From Vibrio gazogenes (GTDB lineage: Bacteria > Pseudomonadota > Gammaproteobacteria > Enterobacterales > Vibrionaceae), in contig NZ_CP092588.1 in NCBI RefSeq assembly GCF_023920225.1, positions 310,001 to 374,000 on the forward strand: a stretch of 64,000 nt of DNA, written 5' to 3'. How positions within the stretch are numbered: position 1 is the stretch's first letter; every line of letters starts with the position of its first letter. The notes under the pieces were generated by a model. That model ran no database searches. It was not told where the DNA came from and saw only the letters and a list, made by a program, of their open reading frames with translations. Shown piece after piece: positions 6,854 to 15,525 of this stretch. Both the position numbers and the translations under genes were made by a program.

Positions 6854-9739
6854 ATGAGCGTGAATGACTTGCCTTTAGACTATATGGCATTGCAGGGAGG
6901 ACGACAATTTAACACGTCGCTGTCGTTTTCTGTTGATGTGGGCCATGACGCCAAGACGTTGAATGCCAATTACCTTCGCTTGGTCTCCCTACAAGGGCAG
7001 GAGCAGGTTTCCGAACCTTATCAATTTACCCTAGTGTTACGGGGCAATGGGTTAAATGATGTCGCCCAACGTAATCAGCAACCGTTCAGTGACTTTAGTG
7101 GCTTATCGGCACTGGACAAACCCATTAAGTCACTCCCTGATGTCCAGGGTGTCGCGGCTGATCTTCTGGGGCAGTGGGCACAGGCCAAACTCGGTTACAG
7201 CGCCGATTTTAAACCGGTGCCTAATCAGGCCAGTGCTTTACCGGGTAACCCAAATACGCCGTTGCCGTCCCGTTATTTTCAAGGCATTGTGAGTTCTGTG
7301 AGTTTAAGTGCACCGGGTGAGTTCACCGCTGAGCTAGTGTCTCCGCTTTTTCCTTTAACCCTGCGCAATAAGTATCAAGTTTATAAAGGCTTGACGATTC
7401 AAGGTGTCCTTGCGGCGTTACTTGAGCCTGAAACGTCTCGTTATGGTGAGCGCTTTACCGTGGATTATCGCATTACCGGGTGGTCGGCGTCGCGGGTGCA
7501 AGACTGGCTGCAAGCAGGCGAGACGGACTTCGCTATGTTACAACGGCTGATGAACAAAGCCGCCATACATTTCTACTTTATTCATGGTGATCAGGGCCTC
7601 ACCTTAGTTTTTTCTAATCAGCCGTCGCGTCAGCAAGGCGTGGCCATACCGGGCGCCAGTAATGGAGATGTTGCCCTACGTTACAGTTATACCAGCATCG
7701 CGGATCTCGGGCTTCAGCAGAACGATCTGTTGTGTAATCTGAGCTATAAAACCCAATTAACCACTCAGGGAGTATCGAGTGTTTTAACGCACCGGGAGGC
7801 AAACTGGGAAACCAATGACATCGCAGAAGTAACCAGTTACCCGGTGGCTGACGGGAAGCGCGATCATTCGGACTTTCATTTTTATAAGACCTTTGCCTAT
7901 GGCGTCAATCAGGATGAGTCACAAGAAAGTCTGTCCAATATTGACAAACAACTTGCCTGCCAACAAACAACGTTAACGGGTGAGGCGACGAGCTATCTGC
8001 TGAGCCCGGGGTATGCGTTTACTCTGACTCAACAAGCCACTCGTCCCAGTGCTGCCTCTACTTTAAATCCAAAAGGGACCCTAATGAGTCAAGGCCAGCA
8101 TGCCGACAGTCCGCACTCCACAGCCGCCAATTTAATGCCAGCTCAGTTTGATGGCAGCGTATTTGTCGTGACGAAGATTACCCATAAAGTCTCGGAGCAC
8201 AGCCCTTACACTGGGTCCGTTGAAGCGACTCCTTTACCAAAGGGGGCAGCAGCGAAACAGAGCGATGTATTAATCACGCCATTTAATATTCAGGATACCC
8301 ATCAGGGCAGTGTGTTAGCGACAGTGGTAGAAAGCGCTGTTCCCAAAAGCAGTTATTTTTTGGAGAAAGGCGATTTTCATACTGAGCTTGCGACGACACA
8401 GTTTGGATTGGAGCAAGCCGATGACCCTATTATTCGGCAAAAACAAATGGGGTGTGTCGTGCAGTTTGTCACCGACACTGGGACTGATATCACCCATTGG
8501 GTCGCGCTCTCTGATGGGGCACAAAGTGCGCCTGCCGCACAATCTATTGTGATGATCGGACGAGGGGACAATGAGAGCGAGATTCCCCAAATTCAACAAG
8601 TGGTCTCTTCTCATGGTTCAAAAACCATTCAGCCCGCTTTATGGCGCAATAACAGTTGGATGTTTAATACGAACTGGGGCAGCAGTTGTAACACCAGTTA
8701 TGGGGATAGCCTCAATATTCATTTTGGCAGTGAAGCCACGCCTGATCTGAAAACCGCGATGACGATCGTGCAGAGCGCCTATGGAAACCCAACTGTATTG
8801 GGCGCTAAATTTGGTGGGGCGGATTATGATCACGGCTGCTCCTTCAGTTATTCCACCACCGGGCAAGGAGCGAAGGGATTAGCAAATGCCAGTGTGTCAC
8901 AAGGCAGTCACTTCAGTGAAAGCCATAGTGAGCAGGATTACAGTGTCGGATACACCAACACGCGGCAGAGTTTTTCTAAAACCAATAAAAGCGTCAATGT
9001 CTCTTATCAGGGGCCGTTTACTGAGGCGGTGGATGAAAGCGACCTCAGTTTTATTAATGGCAAAATACCTAATCAGGAAATTATTGATATCTGTAATAAT
9101 TTACCCGACGGCTCCAGTTATAACAGTAACCATGTGACGGGAAAAAGTATCAATTTAAGTGGCACTGGTGCACCACCGCCATCCGCTCCTTCTTTTATTG
9201 CTGCTCAATCTTATTCGAGTTCCGTCGTTGTTGGCGACACTGAGAATCATAGTGAGCAACACGGTAATACAAGCACCACAAGCGTCTTTAATGGGAACAA
9301 GGTGGATAAAAGCACGGTGACGGGAGATTCACACTTGACCAGTTCCATATCGGGTGATGCGAGGTCGGAGAGCCACTTTTTAGGCGCAAAATCTGATACA
9401 AGCACAGTGACGGGGGCTGCGACTTCGATGAGCAGCTTTTTAGGTGCTAGGTCTGATACGAACATGGTCACCGGCATGACCACCTCGATGAACACATTTC
9501 TAGGTGCAAAGTCTGATACAAACTTATCTGGAGGCGCTTGTACAAACATGCAGAGTGTCCTTGGGATCTCAACTGATATATCCAATTTTAGCGGTGTAAA
9601 AATGAAAAGTGAGAACAGTGAAGGCCCGGTAATAGACCTCAATGAAGCACCAGTGGCTGGCCGCACCATTGAGTCATTATTGTCCGTGCAGATAGCCGTC
9701 ACGAATATAACATTGGAGGGGATTCTTTCTATTCTGTGA
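6854..9739 (+). CDS. vgrG: VgrG, T6SS spike protein with extended repeat-rich C-terminus
   Basis: I chose the ATG at 6854 because the open frame further upstream overlaps the sigma-54 promoter; the product is then ~961 residues. The first ~480 residues form the gp27-like hub (contains SEPYQFTLVLRG and MLQRLMNKAAIHFYF), followed by the gp5-like OB/needle region. The last ~150 residues carry tandem motifs of roughly 20 residues containing FLGAKSDT, FLGARSDT and FLGAKSDT, with Ser/Thr/Gly at every second position, consistent with a beta-prism or beta-helix extension of the needle. VgrG trimerises, caps the Hcp tube and carries PAAR tips and effectors. The stop is 1 bp before the next gene, so translation is probably coupled. 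No recognisable toxin domain is fused. Confidence 0.9.
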   Translation: MSVNDLPLDYMALQGGRQFNTSLSFSVDVGHDAKTLNANYLRLVSLQGQEQVSEPYQFTLVLRGNGLNDVAQRNQQPFSDFSGLSALDKPIKSLPDVQGVAADLLGQWAQAKLGYSADFKPVPNQASALPGNPNTPLPSRYFQGIVSSVSLSAPGEFTAELVSPLFPLTLRNKYQVYKGLTIQGVLAALLEPETSRYGERFTVDYRITGWSASRVQDWLQAGETDFAMLQRLMNKAAIHFYFIHGDQGLTLVFSNQPSRQQGVAIPGASNGDVALRYSYTSIADLGLQQNDLLCNLSYKTQLTTQGVSSVLTHREANWETNDIAEVTSYPVADGKRDHSDFHFYKTFAYGVNQDESQESLSNIDKQLACQQTTLTGEATSYLLSPGYAFTLTQQATRPSAASTLNPKGTLMSQGQHADSPHSTAANLMPAQFDGSVFVVTKITHKVSEHSPYTGSVEATPLPKGAAAKQSDVLITPFNIQDTHQGSVLATVVESAVPKSSYFLEKGDFHTELATTQFGLEQADDPIIRQKQMGCVVQFVTDTGTDITHWVALSDGAQSAPAAQSIVMIGRGDNESEIPQIQQVVSSHGSKTIQPALWRNNSWMFNTNWGSSCNTSYGDSLNIHFGSEATPDLKTAMTIVQSAYGNPTVLGAKFGGADYDHGCSFSYSTTGQGAKGLANASVSQGSHFSESHSEQDYSVGYTNTRQSFSKTNKSVNVSYQGPFTEAVDESDLSFINGKIPNQEIIDICNNLPDGSSYNSNHVTGKSINLSGTGAPPPSAPSFIAAQSYSSSVVVGDTENHSEQHGNTSTTSVFNGNKVDKSTVTGDSHLTSSISGDARSESHFLGAKSDTSTVTGAATSMSSFLGARSDTNMVTGMTTSMNTFLGAKSDTNLSGGACTNMQSVLGISTDISNFSGVKMKSENSEGPVIDLNEAPVAGRTIESLLSVQIAVTNITLEGILSIL

Positions 9740-9740
9740 T

Positions 9741-12353
9741 ATGCAAATCATTAAGCCTTCCACATTAAGCCTGTTAAAACAAACCTATGACTTGCAAGGT
9801 CATCAGTTTGTGGTTAGCGCATTGAGTTTTTTTCAGCTTGGTGAAACACCAACATTACTGGACGAAAGCACCCAGTGGCTTCGGTTACAGCCTTATCTGT
9901 CGACAGGTATTATTTTGGATACAGGCCATGCAAAAGGCCGCTTTGAGTGTCTTTTAGCAGGGACGGCCTACGCCAAAGAGGCCAAGCCAGTTACCCAAAT
10001 GATGGTGCAGCTTAAAATGGGTGACGTGGCGAAGTCTGTTCGTGTCATCGGTAATCGTACTTGCCACTCAGGTGGTTTATTGCGCAGCAAACAGGTGAGT
10101 GCGCCTGAACCTTTTATTCAGATGCCGTTAGGCGATGCCGAGTCCTATGGCGGAGAGGGTTTTACTGAAAACCCACAAGGCAAAGGGGTTTTGAATAAAA
10201 CCAATTTTGATAGGGAAAAAGACGTTTACCATCTCGCTAACCTCTATCTGGCAGAGGAATCGATTGCACCGGACAAAGCAAAGCGCGAAGTGGCGAATTT
10301 TCTGCCAAGAGAGCTGACACACCCACAACGCGCCCAATATCAGGGTACCTACGATCAACACTGGTTGGATCATACCCACCCAGGGCTGCCTGATGATACC
10401 AATCCTCGGCTCTTTAATGTGGCCCCGCCCTCCCAACAACAAAAAACGCCCTTTTTACCCAGTGAACACTACGTTTTGTCGGGTTTCCACCCAGAAAAAA
10501 GCCGGATAGAAGGTCATCTGCCTAATGTTCTGGTGAGGGCGTTTGTGACCCAAGAGCATCACGAACATTCAGATTTTATAGAAATTTCTACACATATTGA
10601 TACGGTTTGGTTTTTTCCTGAATTGGAACTTGGTATAGCGATTCACCGTGGGGTGTCACCTGCCTATGATTCGGCGGGGCTGGATATTAAAAATCTTTTG
10701 CTTGCCCTTGAAAATGTTGAGGATATTCCTCGCGATAAAGCCTATTTTCAACGGGTACTCAAAGAGCGTTTAGACCCGAAAACTGCGGCAGGGCACGCCT
10801 TTCACGCTTCACCGTTATTGCCGCAACATAGCGAAGAAGAAACCGCGCGGCGGGCGAAGCTTTATGCACAAGCACAAGCGGAACAAGAAGCAAAGAATGC
10901 CAAACAGCGTTTGAAACTACTAAAACAAATGCAATCAGAACACCCTGAGTTAGACTGGGATAACATCTTTGCGCAACAAAAAACACGACAGAATGGCATG
11001 CCGGAGTTAGGTCCGATTCCTCAGGAACTGATCGACAAAAAAGATTTTGATTTGACGCCGTATATTGAATTTTCTCGCCAACAGGTCCAGAAGGCCAAAG
11101 AACAAATGGCCCAGTCTCAAAAAGCGCTGCAGGCGAAGCTCAAACAGGAGCCAAAACCGCATGAAGACGAACCTCAAGCGAGTCTATTGGCTCGTTTTTC
11201 CGAGGTCGTCCTGATACAAGCGGATGAGCAAGTGCAACAAGCATTACCAGAAGCGGCCAGTGCGGCACGGAAACAGGCTCATGCCCATCAGCTAATGTTA
11301 AAATCCCAGCGTCGGGCTCGGCAGTTGTCTCCTCATGTCAACCAGCCGCGGCATGTGTCTGTTGCAGGGGCTGGACTCTTGCGCCAGCAAGTGCTCTCTT
11401 GCCTTGCACAAGGTGACTCATTGGCTGGCCGGGATTTATTTGGTGCGGATTTGTCCGGATTGGATCTCCGAGGTCAGGATTTACGTGATGTGATGCTGGA
11501 AAGGGCGAATCTGACTCATGCTAATTTAGCAGGCTGCCTATGCGATGGCGTGGTCTTAACTGAAGCCAATCTGGATGGTGCCTGCTTCGATGGCTGCCGA
11601 TTTACTCGTGCGAATTTATCGCAGGTTGCCTGCCGAGGTCTGCGTTGTCAACAAGCCACATTTGATCACACCTTAGTCATTGAGAGTCACTTTGAGCAAG
11701 GTCTTTTTATGGCGTCACAGTTTAGCAAAATGCAGCTGGTCTCAAGCGACTTCTCGTCGAGTGATTTCTCGAAATCGATTTGGGTTGGTGTTCAGTTTAT
11801 TCAGTCATGTTTAAAAGAGACACGATGGCCGGATACACAGGTTTCTTTATGTACTTTTTTAGAATGTCCATTGCAACTCAGCCAATGGCAAAAGGCGAAG
11901 TTGACTCGGTGTGCTTTCTTAAAAACGGATGTGTCCCATGGGAATTTCTCGCAGATACAGGCGCAAAAAACACAAATAGATGCGACATACACCTGTGAAG
12001 AAGCGGACTTTAGTCACGGTCATTGGGAATATTGTGGTTTTCGTAACGTGTCGTTTGAACATTGTTGTTTTAGTGCGAGCGTTTTTCAGCACTGTGATTT
12101 TAGTTTGGCAAAACTGACGAATTGCGCATTGAATCAATCACTGTGGCACAGTTGTTTGCTGTTTCAAGGACAGTTGTTGCATTGCTCAGGAGAGCAGGCG
12201 GTGTTCTATCAATCGAATCTACGCAAGACAAGGTTTAGCGATAGTGATTTATCTCTAGTGACGTTTCACCAAACCAATATGCGAGAGGTAGAGTTTCAAC
12301 ATTGTCACCTAGCAAAAATGGTGCGCTACCCAGTGCCGTCGTTAACTGCATGA
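9741..12353 (+). CDS. DUF2169 T6SS adaptor fused to pentapeptide repeats
   Basis: The 870-residue protein has an N-terminal DUF2169 domain (about residues 1-340), a charged helical region (about 350-530; many Lys, Gln and Glu, probably coiled coil), and a long pentapeptide-repeat domain (about 550-860) with A(N/D)LXX-type units such as GADLSGLDLRGQDL and ERANLTHANLAG early on and more degenerate, Cys-rich units later. DUF2169 proteins are encoded between vgrG and DUF4150 PAAR genes and are thought to act as adaptors or chaperones that load the PAAR tip and cargo onto VgrG. The start codon is 1 bp after the vgrG stop. The pentapeptide domain would form a quadrilateral beta-helix. Role in loading is family knowledge, not visible in sequence. 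Confidence 0.85.
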   Translation: MQIIKPSTLSLLKQTYDLQGHQFVVSALSFFQLGETPTLLDESTQWLRLQPYLSTGIILDTGHAKGRFECLLAGTAYAKEAKPVTQMMVQLKMGDVAKSVRVIGNRTCHSGGLLRSKQVSAPEPFIQMPLGDAESYGGEGFTENPQGKGVLNKTNFDREKDVYHLANLYLAEESIAPDKAKREVANFLPRELTHPQRAQYQGTYDQHWLDHTHPGLPDDTNPRLFNVAPPSQQQKTPFLPSEHYVLSGFHPEKSRIEGHLPNVLVRAFVTQEHHEHSDFIEISTHIDTVWFFPELELGIAIHRGVSPAYDSAGLDIKNLLLALENVEDIPRDKAYFQRVLKERLDPKTAAGHAFHASPLLPQHSEEETARRAKLYAQAQAEQEAKNAKQRLKLLKQMQSEHPELDWDNIFAQQKTRQNGMPELGPIPQELIDKKDFDLTPYIEFSRQQVQKAKEQMAQSQKALQAKLKQEPKPHEDEPQASLLARFSEVVLIQADEQVQQALPEAASAARKQAHAHQLMLKSQRRARQLSPHVNQPRHVSVAGAGLLRQQVLSCLAQGDSLAGRDLFGADLSGLDLRGQDLRDVMLERANLTHANLAGCLCDGVVLTEANLDGACFDGCRFTRANLSQVACRGLRCQQATFDHTLVIESHFEQGLFMASQFSKMQLVSSDFSSSDFSKSIWVGVQFIQSCLKETRWPDTQVSLCTFLECPLQLSQWQKAKLTRCAFLKTDVSHGNFSQIQAQKTQIDATYTCEEADFSHGHWEYCGFRNVSFEHCCFSASVFQHCDFSLAKLTNCALNQSLWHSCLLFQGQLLHCSGEQAVFYQSNLRKTRFSDSDLSLVTFHQTNMREVEFQHCHLAKMVRYPVPSLTA

Positions 12354-12369
12354 TGAGGAATGATAACAA

Positions 12370-13449
12370 ATGAAGGAGCCAATGTTGGGTATGTATCAAC
12401 AGATACAAGCCGCTATCGCGGCTCGCAAGCCAATACAGAATATGGACTTTCGATCAGTCAATTTTAATGGACTTGATCTGACAGGCGGACATTTTGTTCA
12501 GTGTCAATTCGATGGTTGTGTTTTTCGTCAGTGCGATCTGACCCGTGCTCACTTTATTGAGTGTCAGATGGTTGAAAGCCAGTTTATTGATAATACTTAT
12601 TTTTCCAGCAAGATAACGGCGAGTAATTTATTAAAAACTCAGTGGAAGGGAAGCGTGCATAAGTTAATGGTGACGGATAGTGTGCTGACTGGGTCTATTT
12701 GGCAGGCGGTTCATTTGCAGTCGTGCAATATCACATTGGGAGATATGAGTCAGGCTGAATTCCATCATTGCCAGTGGAAAACGGTGTCTGTGGCCAAAGT
12801 GGTCATGGAAAACACGGTGTTTCACCAGGCACAGTTTGAGAATGTCTCATGGACGGATACAGACTTCACCAAATTACAGGTCACACAGTGTGAATTTCTC
12901 CGTGTATTGTTACTGAACTGTGATTTAAGTGGTTTGGATTTTGCGGGCCTGTCTTTTCAGTATTGTAGTTGTAATCACAGTCGAATGGTTGGCACGAGCT
13001 TTTATCAGGCGAAAGTGAACAACAGCAATTTCTCTAATAGTGAAGTGCGCGATTGTGATTTTCGTCATGCACAGCTGCAAAAATCTTTGTTTGTTGCGAG
13101 CGACTTATCGGAGTGTGATTTTAGTTGGGCGTTAGCGAGCCATATAAAATTTAATCAAGCTCAGTTGTTGGATTGTCAGTTCGTTCAGAGTGATTTAACG
13201 CAGGCCAGTTTTCAGCATGCGACCCTTGAGTCTGTCGACTTTACCGGGAGTCAATTGGTCTATACAAATTTAAGTTATGCGAGGCCCAGCAAGTGTCGAT
13301 TTGAGCAATGCAGTGTAAAGCGCACCAATGTGCATGCACTGGTGGAAGAGAAATGCCGTTGGCACGGTACCAAAAAACAAGGCTTGTTAGAGACAGATAA
13401 AACGCAACAAGCAATGGATTCCCGATTACGTTCTTTTATGAGTCATTAA
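12370..13449 (+). CDS. pentapeptide-repeat protein of the T6SS tip module
   Basis: Almost the whole 359-residue protein is built of pentapeptide repeats (examples: NFNGLDLTGGHF, HFIECQMVESQF, DCDFRHAQLQKSLF), starting at about residue 20 and ending near 330. It begins 16 bp after the DUF2169 fusion and its repeats, rich in Cys and His, resemble the C-terminal half of that protein, which suggests duplication or fission of a common domain. Pentapeptide proteins commonly accompany DUF2169/DUF3540/DUF4150 genes. They may shape the tip or bind the effector; function is not proven. No signal peptide or membrane segment is present. Confidence 0.8.
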   Translation: MKEPMLGMYQQIQAAIAARKPIQNMDFRSVNFNGLDLTGGHFVQCQFDGCVFRQCDLTRAHFIECQMVESQFIDNTYFSSKITASNLLKTQWKGSVHKLMVTDSVLTGSIWQAVHLQSCNITLGDMSQAEFHHCQWKTVSVAKVVMENTVFHQAQFENVSWTDTDFTKLQVTQCEFLRVLLLNCDLSGLDFAGLSFQYCSCNHSRMVGTSFYQAKVNNSNFSNSEVRDCDFRHAQLQKSLFVASDLSECDFSWALASHIKFNQAQLLDCQFVQSDLTQASFQHATLESVDFTGSQLVYTNLSYARPSKCRFEQCSVKRTNVHALVEEKCRWHGTKKQGLLETDKTQQAMDSRLRSFMSH

Positions 13450-13465
13450 AAAGGTTGGAAGTGAA

Positions 13466-13990
13466 ATGAATCATCTCTTGAAACTACCCAAATCCGCAAA
13501 ACCAAAGCCCATGCCGGAAAGTTATATCGGAAGAGTGACAGGCGTTGAGGAAGGGCAAAACACATGGCGAATTGATCAGCTTTTTTTAGCAAAAGCGGCG
13601 GAAAGCTTGTTAGTCAAAGTCGAAATTGGCGATGTTGTGGCGTTTATCGAGTATCAACATAACCTCATCATCGTGCAAATTTTACAGCGCGAAGGTGACC
13701 GGAAAACCACCATACAGAGTCACAATGATGTGTGTTGGATTGCGCCGAAGATGTCATTTCAAACGCAGGATGAGCTCGAACTACTCGCCTTAAATCGTAT
13801 CTCGATTACGGCGGATCACCTTATGCAAAGTGCCCAGGGAACGTCCATTCAGCAAGCGCAGAAGATGATATTAAGCGCTCAGTCGGTGTCAGCTAGCGCG
13901 GACGATGTGATGAACCTAACGGCAAAGCAGCACATGTTGATCGCAGAAGAAGAAGTCCGTATCGATGGTGAGCGCATCAATATGGGTTAG
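13466..13990 (+). CDS. DUF3540 protein of the T6SS tip module
   Basis: A 174-residue protein with an N-terminal OB-like beta region (about 15-80; YIGRVTGVEEGQNTWRI) and a C-terminal region of repeating beta strands (about 100-174; ITADHLMQSAQGTSIQQAQ) resembling the end of a VgrG needle. This matches DUF3540, which is encoded in nearly all vgrG-DUF2169-DUF4150 loci and is thought to sit at the spike tip. It lies 16 bp after the pentapeptide gene and 38 bp before the PAAR-like gene, clearly in one operon. No anomalies. Confidence 0.8.
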   Translation: MNHLLKLPKSAKPKPMPESYIGRVTGVEEGQNTWRIDQLFLAKAAESLLVKVEIGDVVAFIEYQHNLIIVQILQREGDRKTTIQSHNDVCWIAPKMSFQTQDELELLALNRISITADHLMQSAQGTSIQQAQKMILSAQSVSASADDVMNLTAKQHMLIAEEEVRIDGERINMG

Positions 13991-14028
13991 CTATTCCAAC
14001 AGTGAATTTAAGACGATAAGGTAAGAGT

Positions 14029-14427
14029 ATGTTTGCCAATACACAAAATACCGCGATGCATATGGGAATGCCAGATGTTTGTAAAACTCAGGTCGCTTTA
14101 GCGGTCGTACCGATTCCGTATCCCAATATTGCGATGACGGACATGGCTGTCCCTAATGTGGATAATGTGCTGATCGAAGTCATGCCTGTTCACAATTTGA
14201 TGACGATGGTTGAAATGTCAAATGGTGATGAAGCAGGCATTGAAATGGGAATTGTATCAAGCTTGATTATGGGGCCAGTGAAGCATGAATTGGGGAGTTT
14301 GAAAGTCATTTTTATGGCAGCGCCAGCGACAACGATGACAGCAGTGACTGGCCAGAATGGGACCGAACCCAATGCTCCGGGCCTGACCTTAACGCCAAGC
14401 CAAGTCAAAGTGATAATCAATGGCTGA
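14029..14427 (+). CDS. DUF4150 PAAR-like T6SS tip protein without fused toxin
   Basis: The 132 residues match a stand-alone DUF4150 domain: the opening includes MPDVCKTQVALAVVPIPYPN and the end is a Thr/Pro-rich strand region (GLTLTPSQVKVIING). DUF4150 proteins replace canonical PAAR at the tip of VgrG and often carry a C-terminal toxin or are followed by an effector and immunity gene. Here the protein stops at the domain end and is overlapped by 11 bp by a convergent gene, so no effector is encoded downstream. It is the last gene of the operon that starts at 6854. A ribosome site (TAAGGTAAGAGT) precedes the ATG. Confidence 0.85.
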   Translation: MFANTQNTAMHMGMPDVCKTQVALAVVPIPYPNIAMTDMAVPNVDNVLIEVMPVHNLMTMVEMSNGDEAGIEMGIVSSLIMGPVKHELGSLKVIFMAAPATTMTAVTGQNGTEPNAPGLTLTPSQVKVIING

Positions 14428-14932
14428 TTGGGTGGCGATGATGGTGATGACCTTGGTGCAAAGATGTTTCACGATGAGCTGGGTGGTGAGCGTGATGCGT
14501 CAGGGTATTTTTATACAAGTGTTTGTTGGTTGCCGACGGCGCTAATTGCGTTCTCAGTTTGGTGCCTGCTGCTAATGCTTGGCGATTTTGTACTTGTTCA
14601 CCGCCCCGACCATTAAAATACTGTTGGGTTGAGGGGTTCAATTGGTGGAAGTGCGCTGACTCGGTGCGGGTCGGAAGAATCCCGCCATGGTGCTCTGCGC
14701 CCGGTTTACGAAGCGAGCCACTCGGTAGCGCCATCACTTCAAGTGTACGCAGGCGCTGTTCTGTTGCCGGGGGCGCGGAAGAAGCGTGCAGATGATGGTT
14801 TTCTAGGTACTCCCCAAAAGCTGTCCCCAATTGGTAAGTGTGGCTGGTCATTGGGTGATTCGCCCCACCGTCTTTGACGACTCGGACCATCTGTTGGTCA
14901 TTTCTCAACGGGGGTAGGTAATTCATGCGCAT
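14417..14932 (-). CDS. His-rich protein of unknown function (171 aa)
   Basis: The minus-strand frame starts 11 bp after the stop of the SPOR-domain gene and has an AGGG ribosome-like site inside that stop region, so the two are probably co-transcribed. The C-terminal ~25 residues are very His-rich (a run of four His near the end) and might bind metal. There is no signal peptide, no membrane segment and no recognised domain. Its end overlaps the DUF4150 gene by 11 bp tail to tail. Plus-strand frames across the same bases are shorter and less protein-like. A real but fast-evolving gene is the favoured reading; a chance frame cannot be excluded. Confidence 0.4.
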   Translation of the reverse strand: MRMNYLPPLRNDQQMVRVVKDGGANHPMTSHTYQLGTAFGEYLENHHLHASSAPPATEQRLRTLEVMALPSGSLRKPGAEHHGGILPTRTESAHFHQLNPSTQQYFNGRGGEQVQNRQALAAGTKLRTQLAPSATNKHLYKNTLTHHAHHPAHRETSLHQGHHHHRHPISH

Positions 14933-14943
14933 ATGGCAGCACC

Positions 14944-15375
14944 CTATTTTTCTTTCAGTTGCTTCGGAAGTAACTTTAAACTAGACGAAATCTGATCGGC
15001 TTTCAAATCTTGTTGTGCTAATGCGGCTTTTTCTTGTGATGGATAGCTGCCTTCTAACACGAGGTACCAAAATCGTTGGTTATCAGTTGTCTTGACGATG
15101 CGGTAATGGTTTCCTACCGGTAAAGTTTTAGCGAAGCTTTGTGCCTGGGGCAGTTGTGGATACATGCCCAGTTGCAGTGTGAATTTTGCATCCTCTGGCA
15201 GCGGGGGGGTTAGATAAAAATCGCGGATTAGAATTGGTGATGACTCCGACGTTTGGTCAATGTTGACGCTCGGAAAACCTTGCTGCTGGCCTGAAGGAGT
15301 TAGTTTTGGCAGAGACAAGCTCAGGCCGACGCCAACGAGAATAAGTGTGACTAATGTGAATATCAGTTTGTACAT
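14944..15375 (-). CDS. SPOR-domain membrane protein (143 aa)
   Basis: The protein starts with a single membrane segment (about residues 3-23) and a short Pro/Ser-rich stretch, followed by a SPOR-like domain at about 60-130 (contains KFTLQLGMYPQLPQAQSF and RFWYLVLEGSYPSQEKA, the usual two beta-alpha-beta halves). SPOR domains bind denuded septal peptidoglycan, so the protein is probably periplasmic and inner-membrane anchored. It follows pyrC on the same strand after 150 bp. A link with the T6SS operon it faces is not evident, although cell-wall contact would be compatible. Exact cellular role unknown. Confidence 0.7.
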   Translation of the reverse strand: MYKLIFTLVTLILVGVGLSLSLPKLTPSGQQQGFPSVNIDQTSESSPILIRDFYLTPPLPEDAKFTLQLGMYPQLPQAQSFAKTLPVGNHYRIVKTTDNQRFWYLVLEGSYPSQEKAALAQQDLKADQISSSLKLLPKQLKEK

Positions 15376-15498
15376 AAGTTCTCTTGATTGGTATATCCGA
15401 GTGTTGGACGCTGACTGTGATCAACGGTAGCGTCCGTTGAACAAAGCCTCGATTGAACACATCTGTCTAGAACTTCAAGGGATGACAAGCATATTGCA

Positions 15499-15518
15499 GA
15501 GCGGGCTTATGCCCGCTC
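15499..15518. terminator. GC-rich hairpin between pyrC and the SPOR gene
   Basis: GAGCGGGC (15499-15506), a TTAT loop and GCCCGCTC (15511-15518) form a perfect 8-bp stem just after the pyrC stop. No T-run follows on the minus strand, so it may stabilise the pyrC mRNA end rather than terminate by itself. Confidence 0.35.
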
Positions 15519-15525
15519 AAAAAAT

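Noticed and set aside
14428..14795. Plus-strand frames after DUF4150 as a hidden effector
   Set aside because: They are short, have no ribosome site and are shadows of the minus-strand His-rich gene.
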